Position numbers and translations under genes: made by a program
Source: Pseudomonadota bacterium
GTDB lineage: Bacteria; Pseudomonadota; Gammaproteobacteria; Steroidobacterales; Steroidobacteraceae
Assembly: GCA_021785405.1 (NCBI GenBank)
Contig: JAJYFF010000002.1
Coordinates: forward strand, 1 to 64,000
DNA length: 64,000 bases
Direction: 5' to 3'
The notes under the pieces: model-generated
What the model was told of the DNA's origin: nothing
The model's input: the letters and a program-made list of their open reading frames with translations, nothing else
The model's database searches: none
Part shown: piece by piece, positions 25,689-38,524 of the stretch
Numbering within the stretch: the stretch's first letter is position 1
Layout: the number at the start of each line of letters is the position of its first letter

Positions 25689-26126
25689 TTGCCGCGCAAG
25701 CCACGCACCGGACCGCGCCTCGTGTTGCAACCGCCCGTACGCCGTCCGGGGCGGCCGACGAGCTTGAGCGCGTTGACGCGCTTCTTCCGGATCGCGGACG
25801 ACTGGGAGCTCTCGCCGCTGCAGCAATGCCGGCTGCTCAAGATCCCCTCGCCGCAGGTGCTCGAGCGCTACCGGCTCGGCCAAGGTCCGCGCTTGTCCGC
25901 GGCCCAGCAGGAGCGCGCGGCGCTGGTCGCGCACATCCAGCGATCGGTCGCGCAGGATGCGACGCCCGACCAGGTGTGGGCGTGGCTGCACGCCCCGCAG
26001 TCGGCCGCGCCGTTCGAGGGCGAGAGTCCGCTCTATTACCTGCTGGAGAACGGCCTGCCGGGGCTGCGGGAGGTGGCCCGGCACCTGCAGCGGCGGCCGC
26101 GGCCGCGCGGCGAATCCGAAGCTTGA
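25689..26126 (+). CDS. MbcA/ParS/Xre-type antitoxin-like protein without a toxin partner
   Basis: A 145-aa soluble protein. The N-terminal half (LSALTRFFRIADDWELSPLQ, LLKIPSPQVLERYRLGQGP) looks like the helical DNA-binding-like part of Xre-MbcA-ParS proteins. The C-terminal half (WAWLHAPQSAAPFEG, SPLYYLLENGLPGLREVARH) resembles the toxin-binding domain (DUF2384). Such antitoxins normally precede a RES-domain toxin that degrades NAD; none is present, and tRNA-Leu follows. The start is TTG at 25689. It may be a solitary regulator. Confidence 0.65.
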   Translation: MPRKPRTGPRLVLQPPVRRPGRPTSLSALTRFFRIADDWELSPLQQCRLLKIPSPQVLERYRLGQGPRLSAAQQERAALVAHIQRSVAQDATPDQVWAWLHAPQSAAPFEGESPLYYLLENGLPGLREVARHLQRRPRPRGESEA

Positions 26127-26149
26127 GCCGGAAATCTTTCGGCTATACT
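26123..26149 (+). promoter_or_regulatory. Promoter of tRNA-Leu
   Basis: TTGAGC (26123-26128) and TATACT (26144-26149) with a 15-bp spacer, 17 bp before the tRNA. The -35 overlaps the stop codon of the upstream gene. Confidence 0.5.
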
Positions 26150-26166
26150 AGTCGGCTGAGCTCCAA

Positions 26167-26251
26167 GCGAGAGTGGCGGAACTGGTAGACGCGCTGGACT
26201 TAGAATCCAGTGGGGCAACCCGTGCGAGTTCGAGTCTCGCCTTTCGCACCA
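26167..26251 (+). tRNA. tRNA-Leu (anticodon TAG)
   Basis: An 85-nt tRNA with a long variable arm as expected for leucine. Acceptor arms GCGAGAG and CTTTCGC pair with one G-T; the loop CTTAGAA gives TAG; CCA is encoded. It lies just upstream of tig, as in many gammaproteobacteria. Confidence 0.97.
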
Positions 26252-26299
26252 CCGATCGCGGCGCAAGACACTGAATCGATCATTCCGGAGAGGTTCGCA

Positions 26300-27595
26300 A
26301 TGCAGGTTTCCGTCGAGAGCATCGGCACCCTCGCGCGCCGCATGCAGGTGCAAGTTCCCGCCGACCGGGTCGCGCAGGAGGTCAGCGCGCGCTTGAAGCA
26401 CCTGAGCCGCACCGCGCGGCTCAAGGGGTTCCGTCCGGGCAAGGCGCCGTTGACGGTGATCGAGCGGCAGTTCGGCCCGCAGGTGCGGCGCGAGGTGATC
26501 GGCGACCTGTTGCAGTCGAGCTTCGCGGAGGCGGTCACGCAGCAGCAACTCGCGCCCGCGGGCAGCCCCCGGATCGAGCCGCAGAGCCTCGGCGAGGGCG
26601 AGGACCTCAAGTACGTCGCGACCTTCGAGGTCTACCCGCAGATCGCGCTCGCGCCCGTCGAGACGCTGACGGTCGAGCGCGCGGTCGCCGAAGTCACCGA
26701 GGCCGACGTGGATGCGATGATCGAGCGGCTGCGCACCCAGCAGACCCGTTATCAGGCGGTGAACCGTCCGGCGGCGACCGGCGACCGGATCACGATCGGG
26801 TTCGCGGGCACGATCGACGGCGCCGCGTTCACCGGCGGCCAGGCCGACAACGTCCCGTTCGTCCTCGGCGAAGGCAAGATGCTGCCGGAGTTCGAGACCG
26901 GCTTGCTCGGCGCCGCGGCGGGCGAGGAGCGCACGATCGACCTCGATTTCCCCGCCGATTACCGCGCGACCGAGCTCGCGGGCAAGCACGCGGTGTTCAA
27001 GGTCACGGTCGCGAGCGTCGAGGAAGCCTCGCTCCCCGCGCTCGACGAGGCCTTCTGCGAGGCCTTCGGCGTGACCGAGGGCGGGATCGCGAAGCTGCGC
27101 GAGGAGGTCACCGGCAACATGCGCCGCGAGCTCGAGCAGGCGCTGCGCAACCGCAACAAGGCCGAAGTGATGGAGCAGCTGTTGCAGGCCAATCCGATCG
27201 AGCTGCCGAACGCGCTCGTCGACGCCCAGGTGCGCGATCTGCAGGTCGACGCGATGCGCCGGGCGGGCATCAAGGATCCCGCGCAGGCGCCCGCGCCGCA
27301 GCCGTTCGTCGAGCCGGCGCGGCGGCGCGTCGCGCTCGGGCTGCTGCTCGGCGACTTGATCAAGCGCGAGCACCTCGTCGCCGACCCGCAGCGCGTCGAG
27401 CAGCGGCTCGACGAGCTCGCCGCCGGGTACGGCGACCCGGAGACGCTGAAGCGCGCGTACCGGCAGAACGCCGAGGCGATGCGCCAGGTCGAAGGCCTCG
27501 CGGTCGAGGATCAGGCGGTCGAGTGGCTGCTCGCGCACGCGCAGGTCCACGACAAGCACTGGACTTTCAAGGAACTGATGAACTTCGGCGGGTGA
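26300..27595 (+). CDS. tig: Trigger factor (ribosome-associated chaperone)
   Basis: A 431-aa chaperone that binds nascent chains at the ribosome exit. The N-terminal ribosome-binding part carries the signature LKGFRPGKAPLTVIER (about 45-60). The FKBP-like PPIase domain (about 155-245) includes DRITIGFAGTIDG and KMLPEFETGLLGAAAGEE. The helical C-terminal domain follows. The ATG at 26300 with GGAGAGG upstream gives MQVSVES, the family start. It heads the tig-clpP-clpX-lon block. Confidence 0.96.
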   Translation: MQVSVESIGTLARRMQVQVPADRVAQEVSARLKHLSRTARLKGFRPGKAPLTVIERQFGPQVRREVIGDLLQSSFAEAVTQQQLAPAGSPRIEPQSLGEGEDLKYVATFEVYPQIALAPVETLTVERAVAEVTEADVDAMIERLRTQQTRYQAVNRPAATGDRITIGFAGTIDGAAFTGGQADNVPFVLGEGKMLPEFETGLLGAAAGEERTIDLDFPADYRATELAGKHAVFKVTVASVEEASLPALDEAFCEAFGVTEGGIAKLREEVTGNMRRELEQALRNRNKAEVMEQLLQANPIELPNALVDAQVRDLQVDAMRRAGIKDPAQAPAPQPFVEPARRRVALGLLLGDLIKREHLVADPQRVEQRLDELAAGYGDPETLKRAYRQNAEAMRQVEGLAVEDQAVEWLLAHAQVHDKHWTFKELMNFGG

Positions 27596-27697
27596 GGCGA
27601 TCCGGCGCCATCCCTTGAAAACCGGCCGCCAACGGCCCACATTGGAAATTCGATCTAACCGTAACGACGCCGCGCACGCCGCGGCTGGCAGGCACGC

Positions 27698-28315
27698 ATG
27701 ACGACACGCGCATTGAATCTGGTCCCGATGGTGGTCGAGCAAACCGCGCGCGGCGAGCGCGCCTACGACATCTACTCGCGCCTGCTGAAGGAACGGGTGG
27801 TGTTCGTCGTCGGCCCGGTCGAGGACTACATGGCGAACCTGGTGGTCGCGCAATTGCTATTCCTGGAATCCGAGAACCCGGACAAGGACATTGCGCTGTA
27901 CATCAACTCGCCGGGCGGTTCGGTGAGCGCGGGGCTCGCGATCTACGACACGATGCAGTTCATCAAGCCGGACGTCAGCACGATCTGCGTCGGCCTCGCC
28001 GCGTCGATGGGCGCGGTCCTGCTCGCCGGCGGCGCGACCGGCAAGCGCTACTCGCTGCCGAACTCCAAGATCATGATCCATCAGCCCTCGGCGGGCTTCC
28101 AGGGGCAGGCCTCGGACATCGACATCCACGCGCGCGACGTCCTCGAGACGCGGGAGCGCCTGAACGGCATCCTCGCGCGGCACACCGGCCAGACGATCGA
28201 GCGGATCAAGCAGGACAGCGACCGCGACAATTTCATGACCGCGGAGGCCGCCCGGGCCTACGGGATGATCGACGGGTTGCTCGCGAAGCGCGGCGACCTG
28301 CCGGTCAAGGGTTGA
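27698..28315 (+). CDS. clpP: ATP-dependent Clp protease proteolytic subunit
   Basis: A 205-aa serine protease of the ClpXP/ClpAP barrel. The catalytic Ser lies in [14 protein letters not shown], His in [16 protein letters not shown], and Asp in the conserved [18 protein letters not shown]. The N-terminal residues before [10 protein letters not shown] are a short propeptide. Spacing (102 bp from tig, 205 bp to clpX) follows the usual order. A palindrome (28351-28368) follows the gene. Confidence 0.97.
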   Translation: MTTRALNLVPMVVEQTARGERAYDIYSRLLKERVVFVVGPVEDYMANLVVAQLLFLESENPDKDIALYINSPGGSVSAGLAIYDTMQFIKPDVSTICVGLAASMGAVLLAGGATGKRYSLPNSKIMIHQPSAGFQGQASDIDIHARDVLETRERLNGILARHTGQTIERIKQDSDRDNFMTAEAARAYGMIDGLLAKRGDLPVKG

Positions 28316-28350
28316 CGAGCGCCGCCATCCGAGCCGTACACCGCCCCCAA

Positions 28351-28368
28351 CCCCGCGGATCCGCGGGG
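28351..28368. terminator. GC-rich palindrome between clpP and clpX
   Basis: CCCCGCGGATCCGCGGGG is a perfect 18-bp palindrome 35 bp after the clpP stop. There is no T tract, so it is more likely an RNA 3'-end stabiliser or partial attenuator than a full terminator. Confidence 0.4.
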
Positions 28369-28404
28369 GGATACGACGCGTTTCACGCCCCCGACAGGGC
28401 TCGC

Positions 28405-28432
28405 TTGGCGGGGGCTCGCCGGGTGCTATATA
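28405..28432 (+). promoter_or_regulatory. Probable promoter for clpX
   Basis: TTGGCG (28405-28410) and TATATA (28427-28432), spacer 16 bp, in an AT-rich patch about 90 bp before the clpX ATG. It would let clpX be expressed apart from clpP. Confidence 0.55.
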
Positions 28433-28520
28433 GTTTTATCCAGAGCCGTTGCCGGGGGTGTGCCCGTCGCCGTCCGGTCGGCGCGGGGGCAGCCCGGATC
28501 GCGGCGGAACCGAGGAAAGC

Positions 28521-29843
<1,323 letters not shown>

Positions 29844-29960
29844 CGACGGTCCGCGGCGACGCGGCCGGCGGCGTTGCGCCTTGAAACGCGCGCGTCGCGG
29901 CCGCATCTCGACGCTACGTCCCACCCATCCCGTGCGCACAGCGCGAAGGCGAGCGAACCC

Positions 29961-32420
<2,460 letters not shown>

Positions 32421-32499
32421 CGCAAGGGGACTAGCCAAGCCGCAGAGGGTCGCGTAGACTTTCGCGCCTCTTCCAGAAGGCGGGCTCGGGGCGCGCGTC

Positions 32500-32575
32500 G
32501 GGTGCTTAGCTCAGCTGGAAGAGCGTCGCCTTTACACGGCGAAGGTCGGGGGTTCGATCCCCTCAGCACCCACCA
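32500..32575 (+). tRNA. tRNA-Val (anticodon TAC)
   Basis: Acceptor arms GGGTGCT and AGCACCC pair; the loop TTTACAC gives TAC; CCA is encoded. It lies between lon and ppiD, where E. coli carries hupB. Confidence 0.97.
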
Positions 32576-32583
32576 CAACATGC

Positions 32584-32660
32584 GGAGTGGTAGTTCAGCT
32601 GGTTAGAATACCGGCCTGTCACGCCGGGGGTCGCGGGTTCGAGTCCCGTCCACTCCGCCA
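32584..32660 (+). tRNA. tRNA-Asp (anticodon GTC)
   Basis: Acceptor arms GGAGTGG and CCACTCC pair, discriminator G, CCA encoded; the loop CTGTCAC gives GTC. It is 8 bp after tRNA-Val, so the two are cotranscribed. Confidence 0.97.
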
Positions 32661-32748
32661 TTTCTAGATCGACGCGTCCCGGAGTGCCTCCCTCCGGGAG
32701 GGCACCGCGGGCGATCGGCTCGCGACGACGAGCGAGAGACGACCGAGA

Positions 32749-34644
32749 ATGCTGCAAAAAATTCACGACCAGATGACCGGCTGGGTCGCCTACCTGATCC
32801 TCGGCGGTGTCGCCGGGGTGTTCGTGCTCTGGGGCATCAACTGGACGATGCGCACGCCAGACTACGCGGCGAAGGTGAACGGCACCGAGATCCCGGCGAA
32901 CCAGGTGCGCGACGCGTACCAGCGCCGCCTCGCGGCGCTCGATCGCCAGGCGAACGGCAACGTCGACGATGCCGCCCGGGCCGCGCTCAAGAAGAAGGTC
33001 CTCGATCAGTTCGTCGCCGAGGAGGCGATGATCACGCGGGTGCACGCGCTCGGCTACCGCGTCAGCAGCGCCGACGTGCTCGCCGCCGAATCGCAGATCC
33101 CGGCGTTCCAGGTCGGCGGCAAGTTCGACCCGGCGCACGCGATCGCGCTGCTGCAAGCCAACGGTCAATCGATCGACCAGGTCGAGGCGATGATCCGCCG
33201 GCAGATCCAGCTGAACCAGTTCGCCGACGCGCTGAACCTGTCGGCCTTCGCGACGCCGGCCGAGGTCGACCGGGTCGAGGCGCTGCTGCACGAACAGCGC
33301 GAGATCGGCTGGATCGAGATCCCCTCGGCGCCGTACGCGGCGAGCGCGACGCCGACCGATCCGCAGGTCCAGGCGTACTACCAGGCGCACCCGAGCCAGT
33401 ACATGACGCCGGAGACGGTCGATCTGTCGTACATCGAGCTCAGCCTCGCGAAGCTCGCGGCCGCGGTGCCGGTCGGCGACGCGCAGCTGCGCGCGTACTA
33501 CGAGGAGCAGAAGGCGAAGAACCCGCAGGACTTCGTCCAGCCCGAGGAACGGCGGGTGAGCCACATCCTGATCGCGGTGTCGAACCCGAAGGACGACGCG
33601 GCCGCGAAGGCGAAAGCCGAGAAGATCTACCGACTGGCGGTCGGCGGCGCGAACTTCGCGGCGCTCGCGCGGCAATATTCGCAGGATCCGGGGTCGGCCT
33701 CGCAGGGCGGCGATCTCGGCTGGAACGACCGCAAGGCCTGGGTCAAGCCGTTCGCCGACGCCGCGTTCAGCATGAAAGTCGGGCAGATCGTCGGCCCGGT
33801 GAAGACGCAGTTCGGCTACCACATCATCAAGCTCGTCGGGATCAAGCCCGCGAGCGTGAAGACCTTCGAGCAGAGCCAGGCGCAGCTCGCGACCGAATAT
33901 CGCCGCGCCCAGGCCGACAAGGAATTCAACCACCTCGAGGACAAGCTCGCCGACGCGGCGCTGCAGAACCCGACCGACATCGCCGCGGCGGCGCGCAAGA
34001 CCGGGCTGCCGGTGCAGACGATCCCGGGCTTCACCCGGCAGAACGGCGGCGGGCCGTTCCTGCACGTGCAGCCGGTGATCGACGCGGCGTTCAGCGCCGA
34101 CGTGCTCGACGGCAACCTGAGCTCGCTCGTGCAGGTGTCGAAGGACGATGCGATCGTCGTGCTGTCGACGAACCACCAGCTGCCGCGCTTGAAGCCGCTC
34201 GCCGCGGTGCACGACGCGGTGGTCGCCGCGTGGCAGCAGCAGCGCGGCACGGCGCTCGCGCTCGCGGCCGCGCAGGCCGCCGAGAAGAGCCTCGCTGCCG
34301 GCCAGACCTGGGCGCAGGTCGCGAAGTCCTTGAAGCTCACCGCGCAGCCGCCGCGGTTCGTCTCGCGCGAGGAGCCGTCGGTGCCGATCGAGATCCGCCG
34401 CGACGCGTTCGACGCGCCGAAGCCCAAGCTCGCGCCGATCTACCGCGCGATCGCCCTGCACGACGGTAATGCGGCAGTGTTCGGCGTCGACGCGGTCCGC
34501 CAGGATCCCGCCGCGACCGGCACCGACAAGCCGTTGATCGCGCGCGAACTCGCGGCGGCCTACGCCGGCGAGGAAGCGCAGGCCTACGCGACCGCCGCGC
34601 GCGCGCATGCGAAGGTCGTGCTGAACCCCAAGGCCATCGACTGA
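32749..34644 (+). CDS. ppiD: Membrane-anchored periplasmic chaperone PpiD
   Basis: A 631-aa protein with a short cytoplasmic start, one TM (YLILGGVAGVFVLWGINW, about 15-32) and a large periplasmic part. The SurA_N-like region (about 40-180) is followed by one parvulin domain (about 265-360: RRVSHILIAVSNP, FAALARQYSQDPGSASQGGD, GPVKTQFGYHIIKL). It helps folding of outer-membrane and secreted proteins at the translocon exit. Its position after lon matches E. coli, apart from the missing hupB. Confidence 0.95.
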   Translation: MLQKIHDQMTGWVAYLILGGVAGVFVLWGINWTMRTPDYAAKVNGTEIPANQVRDAYQRRLAALDRQANGNVDDAARAALKKKVLDQFVAEEAMITRVHALGYRVSSADVLAAESQIPAFQVGGKFDPAHAIALLQANGQSIDQVEAMIRRQIQLNQFADALNLSAFATPAEVDRVEALLHEQREIGWIEIPSAPYAASATPTDPQVQAYYQAHPSQYMTPETVDLSYIELSLAKLAAAVPVGDAQLRAYYEEQKAKNPQDFVQPEERRVSHILIAVSNPKDDAAAKAKAEKIYRLAVGGANFAALARQYSQDPGSASQGGDLGWNDRKAWVKPFADAAFSMKVGQIVGPVKTQFGYHIIKLVGIKPASVKTFEQSQAQLATEYRRAQADKEFNHLEDKLADAALQNPTDIAAAARKTGLPVQTIPGFTRQNGGGPFLHVQPVIDAAFSADVLDGNLSSLVQVSKDDAIVVLSTNHQLPRLKPLAAVHDAVVAAWQQQRGTALALAAAQAAEKSLAAGQTWAQVAKSLKLTAQPPRFVSREEPSVPIEIRRDAFDAPKPKLAPIYRAIALHDGNAAVFGVDAVRQDPAATGTDKPLIARELAAAYAGEEAQAYATAARAHAKVVLNPKAID

Positions 34645-34646
34645 GT

Positions 34647-35282
34647 TTGGCCGAGCTGCTGCAGCACTTCTCGGCCTGGTACCTCGGCGAGCTCGCCCAC
34701 GGCGGCTACTGGCTGATCGTCGCGCTGATGGCGATCGAGAGCACGCTCGTGCCGATACCGAGCGAGGTCGTGATCCCGCCGGCCGCCTATCTCGCGCATA
34801 CCCAGGGCCTGCTGTCGGTGCCCGGGATCGTCGTCGCCGGTGCGACCGGCTGCCTGATCGGGGCGATGCTGATGTACGCGGCGTCGCGCCTGCTCGGCCG
34901 GCCGTTCCTGCTGCGCTATGGGCCGTACTTCGGGATCTCGCGCGCGAAGATCGAGCTCGCGGAGCGCTGGGCCGCGCACTACGGCCGGCTGGGCGTGTTC
35001 TTCTCGCGGGTGTTGCCGGTGATCCGGCACCTGATCGGGATCCCGGCCGGGATCGTCCGCTTCGATCCGAAGCAATACGCGCTCGCGACCTTCGCCGGCT
35101 CCTTCATCTGGTGCTCGGTGCTCGCCGCGCTCGGGGTCGAGGTCGGGCGCAACCAGGCGCTGCTGATCGGGTCGATCCACCGCGCGACCGCGCTGGTGCT
35201 CGCGGTCACGCTGGTGCTCGTCGCGCTGTACTACTGGTTCGTGCACCGGCCGGCGCGGCGATTGCCGCCGCCGCCGGCCTGA
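34647..35282 (+). CDS. DedA-family membrane protein
   Basis: A 211-aa integral membrane protein. MAIESTLVPIPSEVVIPPA and GATGCLIGAMLMYAASRLLGRP are the DedA core, and FFSRVLPVIRHLIGIPAGI is the conserved re-entrant segment. Recent work ties DedA/SNARE-associated proteins to lipid carrier (undecaprenyl phosphate or PE) flipping and proton homeostasis. The start is TTG (34647), 2 bp after the ppiD stop, so the genes are cotranscribed. Confidence 0.88.
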   Translation: MAELLQHFSAWYLGELAHGGYWLIVALMAIESTLVPIPSEVVIPPAAYLAHTQGLLSVPGIVVAGATGCLIGAMLMYAASRLLGRPFLLRYGPYFGISRAKIELAERWAAHYGRLGVFFSRVLPVIRHLIGIPAGIVRFDPKQYALATFAGSFIWCSVLAALGVEVGRNQALLIGSIHRATALVLAVTLVLVALYYWFVHRPARRLPPPPA

Positions 35283-35307
35283 GAGCGCCGCTGCCGGCCT
35301 GATCGTT

Positions 35308-35322
35308 GCGGGGCGACCCCGC
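35308..35322. terminator. Short hairpin between convergent dedA and the DUF4136 gene
   Basis: GCGGGG-CGA-CCCCGC, 6-bp arms with a 3-nt loop in the 43-bp convergent gap. No T tract follows on either side, so termination is uncertain. Confidence 0.35.
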
Positions 35323-35325
35323 GGG

Positions 35326-35949
35326 TCAGGTGACCGGCGAGGACCCGGGCGGCGGCGGGGGCGGCGCCGCGGGCGCCGGGAACTTCGAGAAGATCGCCGT
35401 CACCGCGTTCTGGATCCGCACCTCGGCATCCGGTCCGGTCAAGTCACTCACGTTGCGGTCGATCGCCGCGTGCCAAATCGCCCGGTGGGACTTCGCGTCG
35501 AACAGGTCGACCGAGATACGCCCTTGGTTGCGCACCGGGGCATCGTAGCCGAAGTCGCCCCAGGGTCCCGGGCCCCACCACGGCGGACCCCAGCCGCCAC
35601 CCCAGCCGTAGCCGAGGCCCCAGCTCCAGCCGGCGTACTCGTTCGCGACGACCCGCGAGCCGATCGCATAGCCGACCACGCAGTCGGCGGACTTCGGATC
35701 GGCCGCGCGCCTTATCCCGTGCGCGGCGAGATTCGCCTCGATCGCGGTGCGCAGGCGGTCGGCGTTGACCGGGTTCGCGTACGCGGTCCGCGGCCCGCCG
35801 TAGTGCTCGGGGGCGAACGCATAGGTGTGACACATCGCGACGCTGAGGTTCGGGTTCACGTCGGTCGTCACGGGTACGGTCGCGCAACCGGCGAGTGCCG
35901 AGAGGGCGGCGCCGGCCGCGATCAGCGAGACATTTCTTGACAATGACAT
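35326..35949 (-). CDS. Lipoprotein with a DUF4136-like domain
   Basis: A 207-aa secreted lipoprotein. The signal peptide ends in the lipobox LSALAGC (Cys 22). The mature part has HTYAFAPEHYGG, the repeated SADCVVGYAIGS pattern, a Gly/Trp-rich stretch (YGWGGGWGPPWWGPGPWG) and RISVDLFDAKSHRAIWHAAIDR, all usual in DUF4136 proteins. Function is unknown for the family; it is probably outer-membrane anchored. The ATG at 35949 gives a normal signal peptide. A Pro-rich tail ends the protein. Confidence 0.85.
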   Translation of the reverse strand: MSLSRNVSLIAAGAALSALAGCATVPVTTDVNPNLSVAMCHTYAFAPEHYGGPRTAYANPVNADRLRTAIEANLAAHGIRRAADPKSADCVVGYAIGSRVVANEYAGWSWGLGYGWGGGWGPPWWGPGPWGDFGYDAPVRNQGRISVDLFDAKSHRAIWHAAIDRNVSDLTGPDAEVRIQNAVTAIFSKFPAPAAPPPPPPGSSPVT

Positions 35950-36075
35950 TCTTGGCGTCCCTTGGTCGGTGCGCCGCGGCGCGCGGCGCGCGTGAAACTC
36001 ATTGCGTCCGTTTAGACTCGGCGTCGGCGCCGAAAGTTGCATTCCGGCGGCCGTCCTGGGCGCCTCGGCCGACCC

Positions 36076-36873
36076 TCAAGCCTCGCCGCCGATCGGCGGG
36101 AAGCTCATCCCGACGGTGTGGTAGCCGCCGTCGACGTACAGGATCTCGCCGGTGACTCCCGACGCGAGGTCGGAGGCGAGGAACGCCGCCGCGTTGCCGA
36201 CGTCGTCGATCGTGACGTTCCGCCGCAGCGGCGCGACCGAGGCGACCGCGCCCATCATCTTGCGCAGGCCGGCGACGCCCGCGGCCGACAGCGTCTTGAT
36301 CGGACCCGCGGAGATCCCGTTCACCCGCACGCCCTGCGGGCCGAGGTCGGCCGCGAGGAAGCGCACGTTCGCCTCGAGACTCGCCTTCGCGAGGCCCATC
36401 ACGTTGTAGCTCGGGATCGAGCGGACCGCCCCGAGATAGGTCAAGGTCACGATCGAGCCGGCGCGGCCCTCGAGGAACGGCAGGGACGCGCGCGCGAGCG
36501 CGGTCAGGCTGTAGCTCGAGATCTCGTGGGCGACGCGAAACGCGTCCCGCGAGGTCACGTCGACGAAGCGGCCCGCGAGCGCCTCGCGCGGCGCGAACGC
36601 GACCGCGTGGACCAGCACGTCGAAGTGCCGCCAGTGCTCGCCCAGCCGGCGAAAGCCGTTCGCGATCTCGTCGTCGGCGCCGACGTCCATCGGGAAGGTG
36701 ATGTCGCTGCCCAGCTGCTGCGCGAGCGGCACGACCCGATCGCCCATGCGCTCCAGGTAGGAGAACGCAAGCTCCGCGCCCTCGCGCCGCATCGCTTGCG
36801 CGATGCCCCAGGCGATCGAGCGGTCGGTCGCGAGACCGACGATCAGCGCGCGCTTACCGGCGAGAAAACCCAT
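36076..36873 (-). CDS. fabI: Enoyl-ACP reductase (NADH)
   Basis: Reduces trans-2-enoyl-ACP in the last step of fatty-acid elongation. The 265-aa SDR protein has the FabI-type nucleotide loop GLATDRSIAWGIA. The catalytic pair is Tyr and Lys in YNVMGLAKASLEANVR, with the first Tyr in TLTYLGA. VNGISAGPIKTLSAAG is the substrate loop. It begins 7 bp after the mltD stop and is the last gene of a gloB-mltD-fabI operon. Confidence 0.96.
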   Translation of the reverse strand: MGFLAGKRALIVGLATDRSIAWGIAQAMRREGAELAFSYLERMGDRVVPLAQQLGSDITFPMDVGADDEIANGFRRLGEHWRHFDVLVHAVAFAPREALAGRFVDVTSRDAFRVAHEISSYSLTALARASLPFLEGRAGSIVTLTYLGAVRSIPSYNVMGLAKASLEANVRFLAADLGPQGVRVNGISAGPIKTLSAAGVAGLRKMMGAVASVAPLRRNVTIDDVGNAAAFLASDLASGVTGEILYVDGGYHTVGMSFPPIGGEA

Positions 36874-36880
36874 CGTTAGA

Positions 36881-38524
36881 TCATCCTTCTTGGCGATTCG
36901 GCCGCACGTAGAGCACGAGGCGCTGGCCGGCGCGGATCACGCGGCGATGCTTCAGCCCGTTCCAGCTGCGCAGCTCCCGCATCGACACCCGGAACTGGTG
37001 CGCGATGCTGTAGACCGTGTCGCCCTTGCGGACGCGGTAGGTCATGCGGCGGATCGGGTGGGCGTGCCGGATCCGCGGAATCCGCCGGCTCGCGTACAGC
37101 CGTGCGCGGTTGCGAAACACCCGGGCGCGATGCAGCGTCGCGCCGCGCTCGATCCGCAGGCGCTCGCCGGCGACGATCCGATCGTGCCGGCCGAGGTGAT
37201 TCAAGCGCGCGAGCAGCGCGACCGGCACCCGCTCGCGCCGGGCGATCGCGCTCAGCGTGTCGCCGCGCCGTACGCGATAGATCGCGGCGGCGCGCGGCCG
37301 GCCGTGGCCCTCACGATCGGCGCGCGCGGCCGCGAGCTCGACCGAGCGCTCGACCGAGCCGGTCGCGGCCGGGATCCGCAGCGTCTCGCCGACCCGCAGG
37401 TGCCAGCCGTGCAAGCCGTTCAGCTGCATCAACGCCGCCGGGGTCGTCCCGTAGTGTCGCGCGAGCAGGCCGAGGGTCTCGTGCGGTCGGACCTCGTGGA
37501 TCAGGTAGTGCACCTGATCCTCGGCCGGCAGCGTCTTCAAGTTCGCCGCGAACTGCGCCGCGTCGTCGGTCGGCACCAGCAGCCGATGCGGGCCTTCGGG
37601 GTCGGTCGCCCAGCGGTTGAAGCCGGGATTGAGCTCGACGAGCTTGTGGTACGAGGTGCCCGCGAGCTTCGCGGCGAGCCGCAGGTCGATCTGGGTGCCG
37701 ACGTGCACCACCGCGAAGTACGGCTGGTCCGGGATCGGCGGCAGGTCGATCCCGTAGCGCTCGGGATCGGCGATCAGGCGCTTCAACGCGAGCAGTTCCG
37801 GCACGTACGCGCGGGTCTCCGCCGGCAGCTTCAAGTGCCAGAAGTCGGTCGGCAGGCCGGCGGCGCGGTTCTCGTCGACCGCGTGCTGGATCGCGACCTC
37901 GCCGATGTTGTACGCGGCGATCGCGAGCAGCCAGTCGCCGAACTGCGCGTGCAGCTGCTGGAAGTAGTCGAGCGCCGCGCGGGTCGAGTCGAGCACGTCG
38001 CGGCGGCCGTCGAACCACCAGTCCTGCTTCAAGCCGAAGCGGCGGCCGGTCGCGGGGATGAATTGCCACATGCCGGCGGCATGGCTCGGCGAGTACGCGA
38101 ACGGCTGATAGGCGCTCTCGACGATCGGCAGCAGCGCGAACTCGGTCGGCATCCCGCGCGCTTCGAGCTGGTTCACGACCTGGTAGAGGTACAGCCGCGC
38201 GCGGTGGAAGGTACGCTGCAGGAAGGCTGGATCGTGCAGGAACCACTGCAACTGCTCGTCGATCGCCGGTTCCTGGACCTCTTGCAGCACGAAGCCCGCG
38301 CGCATCCGGTCCCAGAGGTTCGCGTAGTCGTCGGGCGGCGGCGCGGTGTGGTCCGCGACGACGACCCGCGGGATCGCGATCTGCGCCGGCGCCTGCGCCG
38401 ACGGCAGCGCCGGGATCAGGGTCTTCGCGCTCGGCGTCGGCGCGACCGGCCGGTGCGCACAGGCCGAGAGTCCGAGCAGCAGGCTCGCGAGGCCGAGCCG
38501 GCGCCAACGATCGAACGGCTTCAT
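36881..38524 (-). CDS. mltD: Membrane-bound lytic murein transglycosylase D with three LysM domains
   Basis: A 547-aa lipoprotein. The signal peptide ends at LGLSACAH (lipobox LSAC). The SLT catalytic domain (about 115-240) has the catalytic Glu in LPIVESAYQPFA, then SPSHAAGMWQFIPATG. Three LysM repeats follow (about 340-385, 412-458 and 490-540, the last two starting YRVRRGDT and YRVRKGDT), which bind peptidoglycan. It cuts glycan strands to 1,6-anhydro products. It overlaps gloB by 4 bp; the gloB-mltD pairing is also seen in E. coli. Confidence 0.94.
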   Translation of the reverse strand: MKPFDRWRRLGLASLLLGLSACAHRPVAPTPSAKTLIPALPSAQAPAQIAIPRVVVADHTAPPPDDYANLWDRMRAGFVLQEVQEPAIDEQLQWFLHDPAFLQRTFHRARLYLYQVVNQLEARGMPTEFALLPIVESAYQPFAYSPSHAAGMWQFIPATGRRFGLKQDWWFDGRRDVLDSTRAALDYFQQLHAQFGDWLLAIAAYNIGEVAIQHAVDENRAAGLPTDFWHLKLPAETRAYVPELLALKRLIADPERYGIDLPPIPDQPYFAVVHVGTQIDLRLAAKLAGTSYHKLVELNPGFNRWATDPEGPHRLLVPTDDAAQFAANLKTLPAEDQVHYLIHEVRPHETLGLLARHYGTTPAALMQLNGLHGWHLRVGETLRIPAATGSVERSVELAAARADREGHGRPRAAAIYRVRRGDTLSAIARRERVPVALLARLNHLGRHDRIVAGERLRIERGATLHRARVFRNRARLYASRRIPRIRHAHPIRRMTYRVRKGDTVYSIAHQFRVSMRELRSWNGLKHRRVIRAGQRLVLYVRPNRQEG

